From NCBI GenBank assembly GCA_903889015.1, contig CAISVS010000065.1, forward strand, positions 1 to 5,109: a DNA stretch of 5,109 nt, written 5' to 3'. Origin of the DNA: an uncultured bacterium. Its GTDB lineage: Bacteria; Patescibacteriota; Saccharimonadia; Saccharimonadales; Saccharimonadaceae. Both the position numbers and the translations under genes were made by a program. Position 1 is the stretch's first letter, and every line of letters starts with the position of its first letter. Below the pieces are notes generated by a model, which did no database searches, had not been told where the DNA came from, and worked only from the letters and a program-made list of their open reading frames with translations. This document shows, piece by piece, positions 5,088-5,109 of this stretch.

Positions 5088-5109
5088 AATAGTATTATCT
5101 TCTAAAAGC
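5020..5109 (+). CDS. Possible start of an unrecognised gene, 3' partial (weak)
   Basis: ATG 5020 opens 30 codons that run off the right edge (MSPTEAGSRKIQNEFYRDRA and on). TGA at 5014-5016 closes the frame just upstream, and GGA at 5011-5013 could be a minimal ribosome site six bases before the ATG. Against it, most of the reading frame lies inside the long hairpin 5032-5085, and I do not recognise the peptide. It may be only a chance opening in a structured RNA region. Confidence 0.15.
   Translation, partial: MSPTEAGSRKIQNEFYRDRAPLKIVLSSKS

Noticed and set aside
4931..5109. SRP RNA, RNase P RNA or 6S RNA
   Set aside because: There is a GCCGGAAGCC on the plus strand, but the flanking bases do not match the SRP helix 8 consensus; no RNase P conserved regions are present, and the ends do not pair as in 6S RNA.
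1..5109. CRISPR array or insertion sequence
   Set aside because: No regularly spaced short repeats with unique spacers, no transposase, and no terminal inverted repeats bounding a gene were found.

Overview
The window looks like chromosomal DNA from a small-genome, AT-rich bacterium, most likely Candidatus Saccharibacteria (TM7) or a close Patescibacteria/CPR relative. This is an inference from three things: a solute-binding protein held by an uncleaved N-terminal membrane helix behind a long basic tail, a large pilin-like/glycine-rich surface protein, and very tight gene packing. UGA is not recoded to glycine: the glycine-rich domain uses GGN codons only, which argues against the code-25 lineages (SR1/Gracilibacteria).

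Layout, left to right. (1) 2-1750 (+): the 3' part of a large secreted surface protein whose true start lies left of the window. It has a pilin-like Cys-containing segment, three roughly 100-residue repeats each with a Cys pair, a long glycine-rich domain and a short conserved C-terminal motif. (2) 1776-2120 (+): a small single-pass membrane protein of unknown function. (3) A promoter-like extended -10 at 2130-2138 probably opens a new unit with three tightly spaced genes: a four-helix PF04020 (phage holin family 4 / YvlD-like) membrane protein (2151-2531), SecG (2542-2775) and a membrane-anchored family 5 solute-binding protein (2786-4582). (4) 4583-5109 holds RNA genes: a bidirectional terminator, tRNA-Leu(GAG) on the minus strand, a short AT-rich divergent promoter region, tRNA-Val(UAC) on the plus strand, a strong bidirectional terminator whose outer stem includes the tRNA CCA end, and then a GC-rich cluster of hairpins that matches no RNA family I can name.

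Functional reading: most of the protein-coding part concerns the cell envelope. It covers a surface adhesin-like protein, export through SecYEG (SecG) and capture of peptide-like solutes at the outer face of the membrane, which would suit a host-dependent scavenging epibiont. No ABC permease or ATPase is visible. The least explained part is 4931-5109: several stable hairpins, an inverted near-copy of the tRNA-Val T-arm, and a promoter-like element on the minus strand.
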